From assembly GCF_019186805.1 (NCBI RefSeq), contig NZ_CP066783.1, forward strand, positions 1,377,501-1,441,500: a stretch of 64,000 nt of DNA. The letters run 5' to 3'. Below the pieces are notes generated by a model that had not been told where the DNA came from, searched no databases, and worked only from the letters and a program-made list of their open reading frames with translations. A program made the position numbers and the translations under genes. This DNA is from Comamonas fluminis (GTDB lineage Bacteria > Pseudomonadota > Gammaproteobacteria > Burkholderiales > Burkholderiaceae_C). Position 1 is the stretch's first letter; each line of letters starts with the position of its first letter. Shown here in pieces: positions 36,883 through 46,191 of the stretch.

Positions 36883-38772
36883 TTACATGCGGCCCAGGGC
36901 CTGCATCTTCCACACGCGCCACAGCTTGCGCAGCGGTGTGAGGCTGATGCGCTGGTGCAGCACCTGGAAGTTCTCGGATTCGATCTCGCGCAGCAGCGTG
37001 CGGTAGATGCTGGCCATCATCAGGCCGGGCTTTTGTGCCTGACGGTCGGCATCGGGCAGCAGGGCCAGGGCCTTGTCGTAAAGGCCGTGGGCGCGCTCGG
37101 CCTGAAAGCGCATCAGGGCGGTGAAACGGTTAGAGTATTCGCGCTTATTAATTTCATGCGCCTTGACATCAAACTGCTGCAACTCGCTGATGGGCAGATA
37201 GATGCGGCCACGCATGGCGTCTTCACCCACGTCGCGGATGATGTTGGTCATCTGCAGGGCCTGGCCCAGGGTGTGGGCGTATTCGGTGGTGCGGTCGTCG
37301 GTCTGACCAAAGATGCGTGCAGCCACTTCGCCCACGACGCCTGCGACGAGATGGCAGTAGCGCTGCAGGCCTGCATAGTCCAGGTAGCGGGTCTGCTCCA
37401 GATCCATCTGGCAGCCTTCGATGACGGCCTGCAGATGGCGCTCCTCAATGCCAAAGGTCTTGGCATGGGGCATCAGCGCCTGCATGACGGGATGGGTGGA
37501 CTGGCCCGCAAAGGCTTTGTGCACCTCGCTCTTCCACCATGCGAGTTTGGTGGCAGCAACGCCAGGGTCCGTGACCTCATCGACCACATCGTCCACTTCG
37601 CGGCAGAACGCGTAAAACGCTGTGATGGCGGCGCGGCGATCCTTCGGCAAAAAGAGGAAGGCGTAGTAGAAGCTGCTGCCCGAGGACGCGGCCTTGTCTT
37701 GGACGTACTGATCCGGATTCATAGGGGCATGATTGTCCCATGGCCCAGCCGCCCGGCCAAAGCAATAGTGAATTGCGTCAGCGTTGCGCGATGCTGGTGT
37801 GGGTTTGCTTGTGTTTTGATAGCTGCCAGCGCTTTTGGAATAAGCGCTGGCGGTGGATTTGATGAAATTTACATGCAGCAGGCTGCGCCACAGCATGAAG
37901 GGTACATCCAGTTTGCCCAGCTTGATGCGCTGATAGAGGTTGCGGCCCTGCATGGCCTGCAGCCTGTCCAGCACCCGCAGCCCGCCTTGCACCACCAGAC
38001 GCAGCTCCCAGCCCGCACGGCCTGGCAGCTGGTGCACCAGGGGCGAGCCTTGATCCATAAGGCTGCGGGCATGGGCCAGCATTTCAGCCAGCAGCTTCTG
38101 CATGGCGGGTGTCAGTGCAGATGCTTCCGGTTTGATAGCGCTTCGCGCAATGCCGTAGCGGGCAATATCCGCATCGGTCAGATAGTGGCGCTGGCGCGGC
38201 AGGTCCTGGCTCAGGTCTTGCCAGAAGTTGATGAGCTGCAGCGCTGTGCAGATGGCATCGCTCTGAATCAAGGCCCTGGCATTGCCCACGCCGTACAGAT
38301 GCAGCAGCAGGCGCCCGACCGGGTTGGCCGAGCGGCGGCAGTAGTCAAGCAACTGGGCCATGTCTGCATAAGGCGTCTGGCTGGCAGTCATGTGCACGTC
38401 TTGCTCGAAAGCGCTCAGCAGGTCGGCCATCAGCGGCCTGGGCAGCTGGTGGGCCTGCATCTGCACTGCAAGGGGAATAAAGACCTGGGGCCATTCGGTG
38501 TGGGCAAGCGCGCCAGCTTCGGCCGCTGTGCCCAGCTGATTCAAGTCATGGCGATAGCGCTGCAGCCGCTCAAGCCGCTGGCTGGCGCTGAAATCGCCTT
38601 CATCGGCAATATCGTCGGCGGTGCGGGCAAAGTGGTAGAGCGCGGCAATGGGGGCGCGCAAATGCGGCGGGCACAGCCAGGACGCGACCGGAAAGTTCTC
38701 GTAATGCGTAATGGCAGGAGGGGGCGCAGACTGGGGCGCCGAGGTGGTGTTTGCAGAGTGCAGGTCGTTCAC
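36883..38772 (-). CDS. hpnC-hpnD: HpnC-HpnD fusion frame: squalene synthase-like HpnC and presqualene diphosphate synthase HpnD
   Basis: One open frame of 629 codons holds two trans-isoprenyl-diphosphate synthases. Residues about 20-300 are HpnC-like (HYENFPVASW, first Asp motif ARTADDIADEGD, second NFWQDLSQDLPRQRHYL). Residues 351-629 are HpnD-like (CREVDDVVDEV and NIIRDVGEDAMRGRIYLP). HpnD joins two farnesyl diphosphates to presqualene diphosphate, and HpnC turns that into hydroxysqualene. No stop codon lies between them; the linker (about 305-350) is low-complexity. An internal ATG at 37722 begins exactly at the normal HpnD start but lacks a clear ribosome site, so HpnD could be made separately. 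The N-terminal start is uncertain: GTG at 38772 is chosen because upstream sequence looks non-coding. Confidence 0.75.
   Translation of the reverse strand: MNDLHSANTTSAPQSAPPPAITHYENFPVASWLCPPHLRAPIAALYHFARTADDIADEGDFSASQRLERLQRYRHDLNQLGTAAEAGALAHTEWPQVFIPLAVQMQAHQLPRPLMADLLSAFEQDVHMTASQTPYADMAQLLDYCRRSANPVGRLLLHLYGVGNARALIQSDAICTALQLINFWQDLSQDLPRQRHYLTDADIARYGIARSAIKPEASALTPAMQKLLAEMLAHARSLMDQGSPLVHQLPGRAGWELRLVVQGGLRVLDRLQAMQGRNLYQRIKLGKLDVPFMLWRSLLHVNFIKSTASAYSKSAGSYQNTSKPTPASRNADAIHYCFGRAAGPWDNHAPMNPDQYVQDKAASSGSSFYYAFLFLPKDRRAAITAFYAFCREVDDVVDEVTDPGVAATKLAWWKSEVHKAFAGQSTHPVMQALMPHAKTFGIEERHLQAVIEGCQMDLEQTRYLDYAGLQRYCHLVAGVVGEVAARIFGQTDDRTTEYAHTLGQALQMTNIIRDVGEDAMRGRIYLPISELQQFDVKAHEINKREYSNRFTALMRFQAERAHGLYDKALALLPDADRQAQKPGLMMASIYRTLLREIESENFQVLHQRISLTPLRKLWRVWKMQALGRM
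37814..37857. repeat. full copy of the dispersed palindrome, inside the HpnC-HpnD frame
   Basis: TTTTGATAGCTGCCAGCGCT followed by the mirror AAGCGCTGGCGGTGG, with core stem CCAGCGCTT (37826-37834) and AAGCGCTGG (37842-37850). It lies in the linker between the two enzyme domains. Partial copies occur near 4190, 11305, 20441, 36265 and 40188. Confidence 0.75.
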
Positions 38773-38990
38773 GGTGCGTATTGTGAACCCAGCGGCTTGC
38801 CCTGCAAGGCTGGCGAAAAAAGGTTCGAGAAAATGGCACGAGCGTGCACAATCGCTTTTGTCTTGCGTGCAGCCCCCGGTCTGGTGGCTGCGCTTTTTTA
38901 TGGACTTAGGCATGTCTCTCATGGCGGGCACGCAGTGGTGCCGCCCCTGATGGGCCTGGGTCCTGTCTATTTCTACAAGCCCAGAACACC

Positions 38991-40247
38991 ATGGCTGTTT
39001 CGTCTTCCCATCGTTTTGCTGCAGGCCTGCGTGGCCGGCCTGCCAGCGCCTTGCTGGTACTTTCTGTGGTGGCTGCCGCTGCCATGCTCTCGGCCTGCTC
39101 CAAGAAGGAGCCGCTGCCCGAGCCGGTGCGGGCCGTGAAGTTGCTGACGGTGGGTGAAGGACAGATTGAAGCGGCGCAGGAGTTTGCCGGTGATGTGCGT
39201 GCGCGCGTGGAGTCTCGCCTTGGCTTTCGCGTGGGCGGCAAGATCATCAAGCGCGAGGTGGAACTGGGCCAGCGTGTGAAGGCTGGCCAGGTGCTGGCGC
39301 GGCTGGATGCGCGGGACTATCAGCTCAGCGCGGAAGCCGCACGGGCGCAGGTGACATCAGCAGCCACGCAGCGCGATCTGGCGCAGGCCAATGTGCAGCG
39401 CTTTCGCGCCCTGCGTGCACAGAACTTCATCAGCGCTGCCGAGATGGAGCGCTATGAAGCCAATCTGAAGGCCACCCAAGCGTCGCTGGATCAGGCCAAG
39501 GCGCAGCTGTCCAGCCAATCCAATCAGGAGAACTACACCCAGTTGCTGGCCGATGTGGATGGCGTGGTGACCAGTGTGGATGCGGAGCCGGGGCAGGTGG
39601 TGGCCGCAGGCACGCCCGTGGTGCGCATTGCGCAGGACGGCGCAAGAGACGCGGTGTTTGCCGTGCCCGAAGACCGCCGCGCTTCAATCCGCATAGGGCA
39701 GGGCGTGCAGGTCAGGCCCTGGTCTGATGAAAATCAGGTGGTGCAAGGTTTGGTGCGTGAAGTGGCAGCCAGTGCAGACACTGCAACACGCACCTACCAG
39801 ATCAAGGCCGCGCTGCAGGGGGCGGATGCGCCCGCTCTCGGCTCCACGGTGCGCATCCTGCCCCAGGGCATGAATGTGGCCAATGCCGCTGCAGGCGGCG
39901 TCATCAAGCTGCCCACGACAGCGCTGCGCCAGAACGGTGGTGGCGGTCAGGGCACGGCAGTGTGGCTGTTTGACCCTGCCACCAGCACGGTGCAGCTGCA
40001 CAGCGTGCAGGTGGCAACGGCGGATGGCAATGAAGCGGTGATTGCCGCTGGCCTCAAGCCCGGCATGCAGGTGGTGGCCACAGGTGTGCATGTGCTCAAT
40101 CCGGGGCAGAAGGTCACGGTCTATCGGGACAAATATGCCAAGCCGGTTGAGAAAACTGCATCAAATCAGCCCCAGGTTCAATCTGATAAAGCGCCAACAG
40201 CTACAGAAGGTGTAGCGCCTGCGGCTGCGCCGGAGGCTGGCAAATGA
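38991..40247 (+). CDS. RND efflux periplasmic adaptor (membrane fusion) lipoprotein
   Basis: 418 residues. A lipoprotein signal with lipobox LSAC (Cys at about 36) anchors it. The lipoyl/barrel-sandwich halves are RVGGKIIKREVELGQRVKAGQVLARLD and the mirrored DGVVTSVDAEPGQVVAAGTPV (each quoted in part), separated by a helical hairpin. It bridges the RND pump at 40244-43441 to an outer membrane channel not encoded here. The stop overlaps the pump start (ATGA). Near the C-terminus (40188-40205) a half-copy of the dispersed palindrome is read as KAPTA. Confidence 0.9.
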   Translation: MAVSSSHRFAAGLRGRPASALLVLSVVAAAAMLSACSKKEPLPEPVRAVKLLTVGEGQIEAAQEFAGDVRARVESRLGFRVGGKIIKREVELGQRVKAGQVLARLDARDYQLSAEAARAQVTSAATQRDLAQANVQRFRALRAQNFISAAEMERYEANLKATQASLDQAKAQLSSQSNQENYTQLLADVDGVVTSVDAEPGQVVAAGTPVVRIAQDGARDAVFAVPEDRRASIRIGQGVQVRPWSDENQVVQGLVREVAASADTATRTYQIKAALQGADAPALGSTVRILPQGMNVANAAAGGVIKLPTTALRQNGGGGQGTAVWLFDPATSTVQLHSVQVATADGNEAVIAAGLKPGMQVVATGVHVLNPGQKVTVYRDKYAKPVEKTASNQPQVQSDKAPTATEGVAPAAAPEAGK

Positions 40248-43200
40248 GCGCTAGCGGACAAAAACCGGGCGGCGGTCATTTCAATCTTTCGCGCTGGGCA
40301 CTCGATCATGTGGCGCTGACGCGCTACTTCATGGTGGTGCTGATGCTGCTGGGCTTTGCGGCCTATTTTCAGTTGGGGCAGGATGAAGATCCGCCGTTTA
40401 CCTTCCGCGCCATGGTCATTCGCACCTACTGGCCCGGTGCGACTGCAGAGCAGGTGGCCCAGCAGGTCACGGACAAGCTGGAGCGCACGCTGCAGGAGGT
40501 GCCGTATGCGGAAAAAATCAGCAGTTACTCCAAGCCCGGAGAGTCGCAGGTCATCTTCCAGCTCAAGGACACCTCACCCGCCAAGGAAGTGCAGCAGCTG
40601 TGGTACACGGTGCGCAAGAAGGTGGGCGATATGCGCTACACCTTGCCGCAGGGCGTGCAGGGGCCGTTTTTCAATGATGACTTTGGCGATGTCTACGGCG
40701 TCATCTATGCGCTGCAGGCCGAAGGCTTCAGCAATGCTGAGCTGAAGGTGCTGGCCGATGAGGTGCGCCAGCAGCTATTGCGCGTGCCCGACGTGGCCAA
40801 GGTTGAGCAGTTTGGCGTGCAGGACGAAAAAGTCTTTGTCGAGCTGTCTCAGCGCGCCACGCAGATGGGGCTGAACCTCAAGCAGGTGCTCGATCAGCTC
40901 AACCAGCAAAACGCGGTGACCTCGGCGGGCACGCTGCAGACGCCTGCGGAAACCCTGGTGCTGCGCGTACAGGGTCAGTTCAACGATCTGGCCCAGCTGC
41001 GTGACATGCCCATTCGCGGCCCTTCGGGGGCTCAGCTTCGCCTGGGCGATATTGCCGAAATTCACCGTGGCTATGCCGACCCTGCCAACGTGAAGGTGCG
41101 CTTTCAGGGTGAGGGCACGATTGCTCTGGGTGTCTCCATGGTCAAGGGCGGGGACATCATTGCCCTGGGCAAGGCACTGAAGGCAACGACGGAGGGCATC
41201 AGCAAGCGCCTGCCCGTGGGAGTGACGCTGCAGAATATGCAGGATCAGCCCAAGGCGGTGGCCGATTCGGTCAGCGAATTCGTCCATGTGCTGATCGAGG
41301 CTGTGGTGGTGGTGCTGGCGGTGAGCTTTATTAGCCTGGGCCTGCACAAGCGCGAAGGCCAGCAGCCACTGTGGAAGCGCTGGTATATCGACCCACGCCC
41401 CGGTCTGGTGGTGGGCATCACGATTCCGCTGGTGCTGGCCGCCACTTTCCTGGCCATGTGGTACTGGAATATCGGGCTGCACAAGGTGTCGCTGGGCTCG
41501 CTCATCATTGCGCTGGGCCTGCTGGTGGACGACGCCATCATTGCGGTGGAGATGATGGTGCGCAAGATGGAAGAGGGCTACGACAAGTACCGCGCCGCCA
41601 CCTTTGCCTATGAGATCACCTCCAAGCCCATGTTGACGGGCACCCTGATTACGGCCACGGGTTTCCTGCCCATTGGCATGGCCAAGTCCATGACGGGTGA
41701 ATACACCTTTGCCATCTTTGCGGTGACGGTGATTGCGCTGGTGCTGAGCTGGTTTGCCTCGGTGTACTTTGTGCCCTATCTGGGCACGCTGCTGCTCAAG
41801 AAGCCGCCGCATGCTGCCCACCTGCCGCCCGAAGTGGCTTCCGGCGAAGTGTCTGCCGAGGAGGCTGGCATCAATACCGACAGCGAAGAGCATGAGCTGT
41901 TCGATACACCCTTCTACAACCGCTTTCGCAGCATTCTGAACTGGTGCATTGCCCACCGCTGGCTGACGATTGGCGCCACGGTGCTGATCTTTGCGCTGGG
42001 CATTGTGGGCATGGGCCGGGTGCAGCAGCAGTTCTTCCCGGACTCCAGTCGCCCCGAGGTGCTGGTGGATATCTGGTTCCCCGAAGGCACGGCTTTGCAC
42101 GCCAATGAGGAAGTGACGCTGCGCGTCGAGCAGCACTTCATGAAGCTGGAGGGCGTGGCCTCAGTCAGCGAGTGGATTGGCTCGGGCGTTCCCCGCTTCT
42201 ATCTGCCGCTGGATCAGGTCTTCCCGCAGAACAACGTCTCGCAGTTCATCATCGTCGCCAAGGATTTGAAGCAGCGCGAAGAAATTCGCAAAAAGCTGCC
42301 AGCGCTGATGGCCGAGGAATTTCCTGAGGTGCGGGCGCGTGTCAAGCTGCTGCCCAACGGCCCGCCTGTACCCTATCCGGTGCAGTTCCGCATTCTGGGA
42401 GCGGACGCGGCCAAGCTGCGCGCATATGCCGATGACGTGAAAAAGCTCATGCAGGACAACGCGAATATGCGTGGTGTCAACGACAACTGGAATGAGTCCA
42501 TCAAGGTCATTCGCCTCAAGGTCGATCAGGACAAAGCCCGTGCGCTGGGTGTGACCAGCCAGTCGATTGCCGAGGCCACCAGCATGCAGTTCTCCGGCAC
42601 CACGGTGGGCCAGTTCCGCGAGGGTGACAAGCTCATCGACATCGTCATGCGCCCGCCCAAGCAGGATCGTGATGCGATCTCGGACATTGCCGACGTCTAT
42701 GTGACGACGAGCAGCGGTCAGTCCATTCCGTTGACCCAGATCGCCAAGCCTGTCATGACCTGGGAGCCAGGCGTGATGTGGCGTGAAAAGCGCAACTTCG
42801 CCATCACCGTGCAAGGCGATGTGCGCGAAGGTCTGCAGGGCGCCACGGTGACCAATGAGCTGCTGCCTGCGCTTCGCAAGATGGAAGAGGGCTGGCATGC
42901 CGCTGGTGATACGGCCTATCGCATCGAAGTGGCGGGCGCTGTGGAGGAAAGCTCCAAGGGCTCTGGCGCCATCGTGGCGGGCATTCCGGTGCTGCTGTTC
43001 CTGACCTTCACGCTGCTGATGCTGCAGTTGCGCAGCGTTAGCCGTTCGCTGCTGGTGTTCATCACCGGGCCTCTGGGCATTCCCGGCGTGGCGGCGGCTT
43101 TGCTGCTGCTGAACCGCCCCTTTGGCTTTGTGGCCCTGCTGGGTGTGGTGGCGCTGATGGGTATGATTCAGCGCAATTCGGTCATTTTGATTGACCAGAT

Positions 43201-43441
43201 TGAAGCCGGCCGCGCCCGAGGGCTGGCGGCATGGGAAGCCATTGTGGAAGCTGCGGTGCACCGCCTGCGCCCCATTGTGCTGACAGCTGCTGCCGCCGTT
43301 CTGGCCATGATTCCGCTGTCGCGCAGTGTTTTCTGGGGCCCGATGGCCGTGGCCATCATGGGGGGGCTGATTGTGGCGACTTTCCTGACGCTGCTGGCAC
43401 TGCCTGCCATGTATGCCGCAGCCTTCAGAATCAAGCGCTGA
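40244..43441 (+). CDS. RND-family efflux permease (AcrB/CusA superfamily)
   Basis: 1065 residues with twelve helices and two large periplasmic loops. The proton-relay Asp pair is in LGLLVDDAIIAVEMMV (fourth helix), and QRNSVILIDQIEAG marks the helix-10 region. The opening DHVALTRYFMVVLMLLGFAAY is typical of pumps of this group in Burkholderiales. It exports a drug or other small molecule from the inner membrane or periplasm; the substrate is unknown. No regulator or outer membrane factor is adjacent. Confidence 0.93.
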   Translation: MSASGQKPGGGHFNLSRWALDHVALTRYFMVVLMLLGFAAYFQLGQDEDPPFTFRAMVIRTYWPGATAEQVAQQVTDKLERTLQEVPYAEKISSYSKPGESQVIFQLKDTSPAKEVQQLWYTVRKKVGDMRYTLPQGVQGPFFNDDFGDVYGVIYALQAEGFSNAELKVLADEVRQQLLRVPDVAKVEQFGVQDEKVFVELSQRATQMGLNLKQVLDQLNQQNAVTSAGTLQTPAETLVLRVQGQFNDLAQLRDMPIRGPSGAQLRLGDIAEIHRGYADPANVKVRFQGEGTIALGVSMVKGGDIIALGKALKATTEGISKRLPVGVTLQNMQDQPKAVADSVSEFVHVLIEAVVVVLAVSFISLGLHKREGQQPLWKRWYIDPRPGLVVGITIPLVLAATFLAMWYWNIGLHKVSLGSLIIALGLLVDDAIIAVEMMVRKMEEGYDKYRAATFAYEITSKPMLTGTLITATGFLPIGMAKSMTGEYTFAIFAVTVIALVLSWFASVYFVPYLGTLLLKKPPHAAHLPPEVASGEVSAEEAGINTDSEEHELFDTPFYNRFRSILNWCIAHRWLTIGATVLIFALGIVGMGRVQQQFFPDSSRPEVLVDIWFPEGTALHANEEVTLRVEQHFMKLEGVASVSEWIGSGVPRFYLPLDQVFPQNNVSQFIIVAKDLKQREEIRKKLPALMAEEFPEVRARVKLLPNGPPVPYPVQFRILGADAAKLRAYADDVKKLMQDNANMRGVNDNWNESIKVIRLKVDQDKARALGVTSQSIAEATSMQFSGTTVGQFREGDKLIDIVMRPPKQDRDAISDIADVYVTTSSGQSIPLTQIAKPVMTWEPGVMWREKRNFAITVQGDVREGLQGATVTNELLPALRKMEEGWHAAGDTAYRIEVAGAVEESSKGSGAIVAGIPVLLFLTFTLLMLQLRSVSRSLLVFITGPLGIPGVAAALLLLNRPFGFVALLGVVALMGMIQRNSVILIDQIEAGRARGLAAWEAIVEAAVHRLRPIVLTAAAAVLAMIPLSRSVFWGPMAVAIMGGLIVATFLTLLALPAMYAAAFRIKR

Positions 43442-43535
43442 AGGAATGAGGCGCGGTTTGTGCTGAAAGACGCAAATTTGCGGCTAGAATCTGCGCCTTG
43501 ACCCCAGTTGGCGTAAATTTGCGTATGACTGGACC

Positions 43536-43622
43536 GCGCGGGTGGCGAAATTGGTAGACGCACCAGGTTTAGGTCCTGACGGTGGCAACACCGTGCCGGT
43601 TCGAGTCCGGCCTCGCGCACCA
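43536..43622 (+). tRNA. tRNA-Leu (anticodon UAG)
   Basis: 87 nt including the encoded CCA. Acceptor GCGCGGG pairs with CTCGCGC, the anticodon loop is TTTAGGT, the T arm is GCCGGTTCGAGTCCGGC and a long variable arm is present, as in class II tRNAs. Confidence 0.95.
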
Positions 43623-43644
43623 GAATTCGGCAGATCTCTGCCCA

Positions 43645-43681
43645 GGCCCGGCCCCTTGCGGTACGGGCTTTTTCTTTTTCT
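43645..43681 (+). terminator. terminator after tRNA-Leu
   Basis: GCCCG / CGGGC stem with a long loop and a T-rich run. Confidence 0.55.
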
Positions 43682-43739
43682 GACCGCCTTTTCAGGCAAA
43701 CCCCTGACATCCGACCACGGAGGCCGCGCAGCGCCTCGT

Positions 43740-43745
43740 TATAAT
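43740..43745 (+). promoter_or_regulatory. candidate -10 box in the tig leader
   Basis: A perfect TATAAT lies 220 bp before the tig start, in the gap 43682-43964 that otherwise shows no gene. No good -35 box is found at normal spacing, so the call is weak. Confidence 0.3.
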
Positions 43746-43964
43746 GGTCGGCTTCGCCTGTTCCTGTTTTGCAGATGCCCGGCGCCAGACGCAGGGCAAG
43801 CAGCATCGCCGCCGGAACCTCCGGCATCCGGGAGCAGGCTTCGGAAAATTTGTGGTGCCGCATGTCGCGACAAGTTCGCTGCACGTGCGCGCACTGTGAC
43901 TTTGCGCAATACGGTGCGGGTTGCAAGGCAATCTGCACGGTCCTTATCCCTCTTAGGAAAAATC

Positions 43965-45275
43965 ATGGCCGTTAACGTTGAAACTCTTGAAAAGCTCGAG
44001 CGCAAGATCACGCTGAGCGTGCCCCTGTCCTCCATCCAGTCCGAAGTGGATGCTCGCCTGAAGAAGGTAGCTCGCACTGTGAAGATGGACGGCTTCCGTC
44101 CCGGTAAGGTGCCCATGAGCGTTGTGGCTCAGCGCTATGGCTACTCGGTTCAGTACGAAGTGCTGAACGACAAGGTGGGCGAGGCTTTCGCCGCTGCCGT
44201 GAACGAAGCTGACCTGCGCGTTGCCGGTCAGCCCAAGATCACAGAAAAGGAAGGCGCTGCCGAAGGCGAAGCCCAGTTCGAAGCGGTGTTCGAAGTGATG
44301 CCTGAAGTCAAGATCGGCGATCTGGCGACTGCTGAAGTGGAAAAGCTGACTGCTGAAGTGGACGACGCTGCCATCGACAAGACTGTGGACATCCTGCGCA
44401 AGCAGCGCCGCACCTTCACCGATCGTGCTGCCGGTGAAGCTGCTGCTGACGGCGACCGCGTGACCGTGGACTTCGAAGGCAAGATCGACGGCGAGACTTT
44501 CTCCGGCGGCAAGGCTGAAGACTTCCAGTTCCTGGTTGGCGAAGGCCAGATGCTCAAGGAATTCGAAGACGCAACCCGCGGCATGAAGGCTGGCGAGTCC
44601 AAGACTTTCCCCTTGGCTTTCCCCGCTGACTACCACGGTGAAGACGTGGCCGGCAAGACTGCCGACTTCCTGGTGACCCTGAAGAAGGTCGAAGCCCCCA
44701 ACCTGCCCGAAGTGAACGAAGAGTTCGTTAAGACTCTGGGCGTGGACGGCGGCTCCGTGCAAGCTCTGCGCGACGACATCAAGAAGAACCTGGAGCGCGA
44801 AGTGAAGTTCCGCGTTCAGGGCCGTAACAAGCAGTCCGTGATGGACGCACTGGTGTCCGTGTCTGAGCTGGACCTGCCCAAGGCTTCCGTGCAAGCTGAA
44901 GTGGGCCGCCTGCTGGAAGGCGCTCGTGCCGAGCTGCAGCAGCGCGGTATCAAGGATGCAGCCAAGGCTGAAATCCCTGAAGACATCTTCCTGCCCCAAG
45001 CCGAGCGCCGCGTGCGTCTGGGTCTGGTTGTGGCCGAGCTGGTCAAGACCAACAACCTGCAAGCCACTGCCGAGCAGATCAAGTCCCACGTGGAAGAGCT
45101 GGCTTCCAGCTACGAAAAGCCTGAAGACGTGGTGCGCTGGTACTTCGGCGACCGTAACCGTCTGGCCGAAGTCGAAGCCGTTGTGATCGAAAACAACGTG
45201 ACTGAATTCGTGCTGGGCAAGGCCAAGGTCAGCGACAAGGCTGTGTCCTTCGATGAACTGATGGGCCAGGCTTAA
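43965..45275 (+). CDS. tig: trigger factor
   Basis: 436 residues, the standard length. The N-terminal ribosome-binding domain carries the [16 protein letters not shown] loop (GFRxGKxP signature), the middle is an FKBP-like prolyl isomerase ([20 protein letters not shown]), and the C-terminal domain is helical. It meets nascent chains at the ribosome exit. The ATG at 43965 is preceded by taggaaa. Its order before clpP, clpX and lon is conserved in many proteobacteria. The frame stays open upstream through tRNA-Leu, which is not coding. Confidence 0.97.
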   Translation: MAVNVETLEKLERKITLSVPLSSIQSEVDARLKKVARTVKMDGFRPGKVPMSVVAQRYGYSVQYEVLNDKVGEAFAAAVNEADLRVAGQPKITEKEGAAEGEAQFEAVFEVMPEVKIGDLATAEVEKLTAEVDDAAIDKTVDILRKQRRTFTDRAAGEAAADGDRVTVDFEGKIDGETFSGGKAEDFQFLVGEGQMLKEFEDATRGMKAGESKTFPLAFPADYHGEDVAGKTADFLVTLKKVEAPNLPEVNEEFVKTLGVDGGSVQALRDDIKKNLEREVKFRVQGRNKQSVMDALVSVSELDLPKASVQAEVGRLLEGARAELQQRGIKDAAKAEIPEDIFLPQAERRVRLGLVVAELVKTNNLQATAEQIKSHVEELASSYEKPEDVVRWYFGDRNRLAEVEAVVIENNVTEFVLGKAKVSDKAVSFDELMGQA

Positions 45276-45321
45276 TTGCCAGCCTTTATCGGTGCTTGCC
45301 CTAGGGTGGGCGCCGATAAGT

Positions 45322-45366
45322 AAAAAGCGGGGCTTGTGCTTTTGCGCGCAAGCCCCATTTTCTTTT
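45322..45366 (+). terminator. terminator after tig
   Basis: Stem GGGGCTTG / CAAGCCCC with a 12-nt loop and a T-rich tail. Confidence 0.85.
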
Positions 45367-45406
45367 CAGATTGCGGCTACAGTAGGCGCATAGCACTGGA
45401 GAAAAC

Positions 45407-46015
45407 ATGAGCGCATTGGATACTTTGGGTCTGGGCATGGTGCCCATGGTCGTTGAACAGTCGGGCCGCGGTGAGCGCTCCTACGACATTTACTCGCGTC
45501 TGCTCAAGGAGCGCGTGATTTTCCTGGTGGGCGAAGTCAATGATCAGACTGCCAATCTGGTGGTCGCACAGCTTCTGTTCCTGGAAAGCGAAAATCCTGA
45601 CAAGGACATCTCCTTCTATATCAACTCCCCTGGCGGCAGTGTGACGGCGGGCATGGCGATTTTCGACACCATGAACTTCATCAAGCCTGATGTCTCCACA
45701 CTGTGCACCGGCATGGCTGCCAGCATGGGCGCTTTCCTGCTGTCCGCAGGTGCCAAGGGCAAGCGTTACGCACTGCCCAATGCGCAGGTCATGATTCACC
45801 AGCCCCTGGGCGGTGCGCGTGGTCAGGCCACCGAGATCGAAATTCACGCCCGCGAGATCCTCAAGACCCGCGAACGCCTGAACAAGATCCTGGCCGAGAA
45901 CACCGGTCAGCCTCTGGAAAAGATCCAGCACGACACCGAGCGCGACTATTTCCTTTCAGCTGATGAGGCTAAGGAATATGGTCTGGTGGACCAGGTGATC
46001 AGCAAGCGCTCCTGA
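45407..46015 (+). CDS. clpP: ATP-dependent Clp protease proteolytic subunit
   Basis: 202 residues. Catalytic triad Ser106 ([12 protein letters not shown]), His131 (MIHQPLGG) and Asp180 ([12 protein letters not shown]). ClpP forms the 14-mer chamber that ClpX feeds. A good ggaga ribosome site precedes the ATG. Confidence 0.98.
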   Translation: MSALDTLGLGMVPMVVEQSGRGERSYDIYSRLLKERVIFLVGEVNDQTANLVVAQLLFLESENPDKDISFYINSPGGSVTAGMAIFDTMNFIKPDVSTLCTGMAASMGAFLLSAGAKGKRYALPNAQVMIHQPLGGARGQATEIEIHAREILKTRERLNKILAENTGQPLEKIQHDTERDYFLSADEAKEYGLVDQVISKRS

Positions 46016-46107
46016 AAACCATAGCGCCTTGCGCTTGCCAGTATTGGCTTGCAAGGCGATTTCATTCAAACAGCGATGGGCTGGAAGGCCTGTTCGCCAA
46101 GAGGCTC

Positions 46108-46146
46108 GGCGGCGTTTGACCCTGAAGGGCAACGCCGCCTTGTCTT
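46108..46146 (+). terminator. possible weak terminator between clpP and clpX
   Basis: Nine-base-pair stem GGCGGCGTT / AACGCCGCC with a 14-nt loop, then only a T-rich stretch rather than a clean run. It may attenuate rather than stop. Confidence 0.5.
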
Positions 46147-46191
46147 TCGTTATCATTAATTTTCGTTTTTTCGTAACGAGGCACAGCCCCC

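Noticed and set aside
36883-38931. Upstream start for the HpnC-HpnD frame at 38931
   Set aside because: The extra 53 codons are Cys/Lys-rich, lack any family match and cover the divergent promoter region facing the RND genes.
36460-39138. Plus-strand frame of 892 codons opposite hpnC-hpnD
   Set aside because: Antisense of well-recognised squalene genes in high-GC DNA; composition is His/Gln/Cys-rich and without domains.
43542-43964. N-terminal extension of trigger factor through tRNA-Leu
   Set aside because: The upstream codons translate a tRNA and its terminator; the family start and ribosome site are at 43965.
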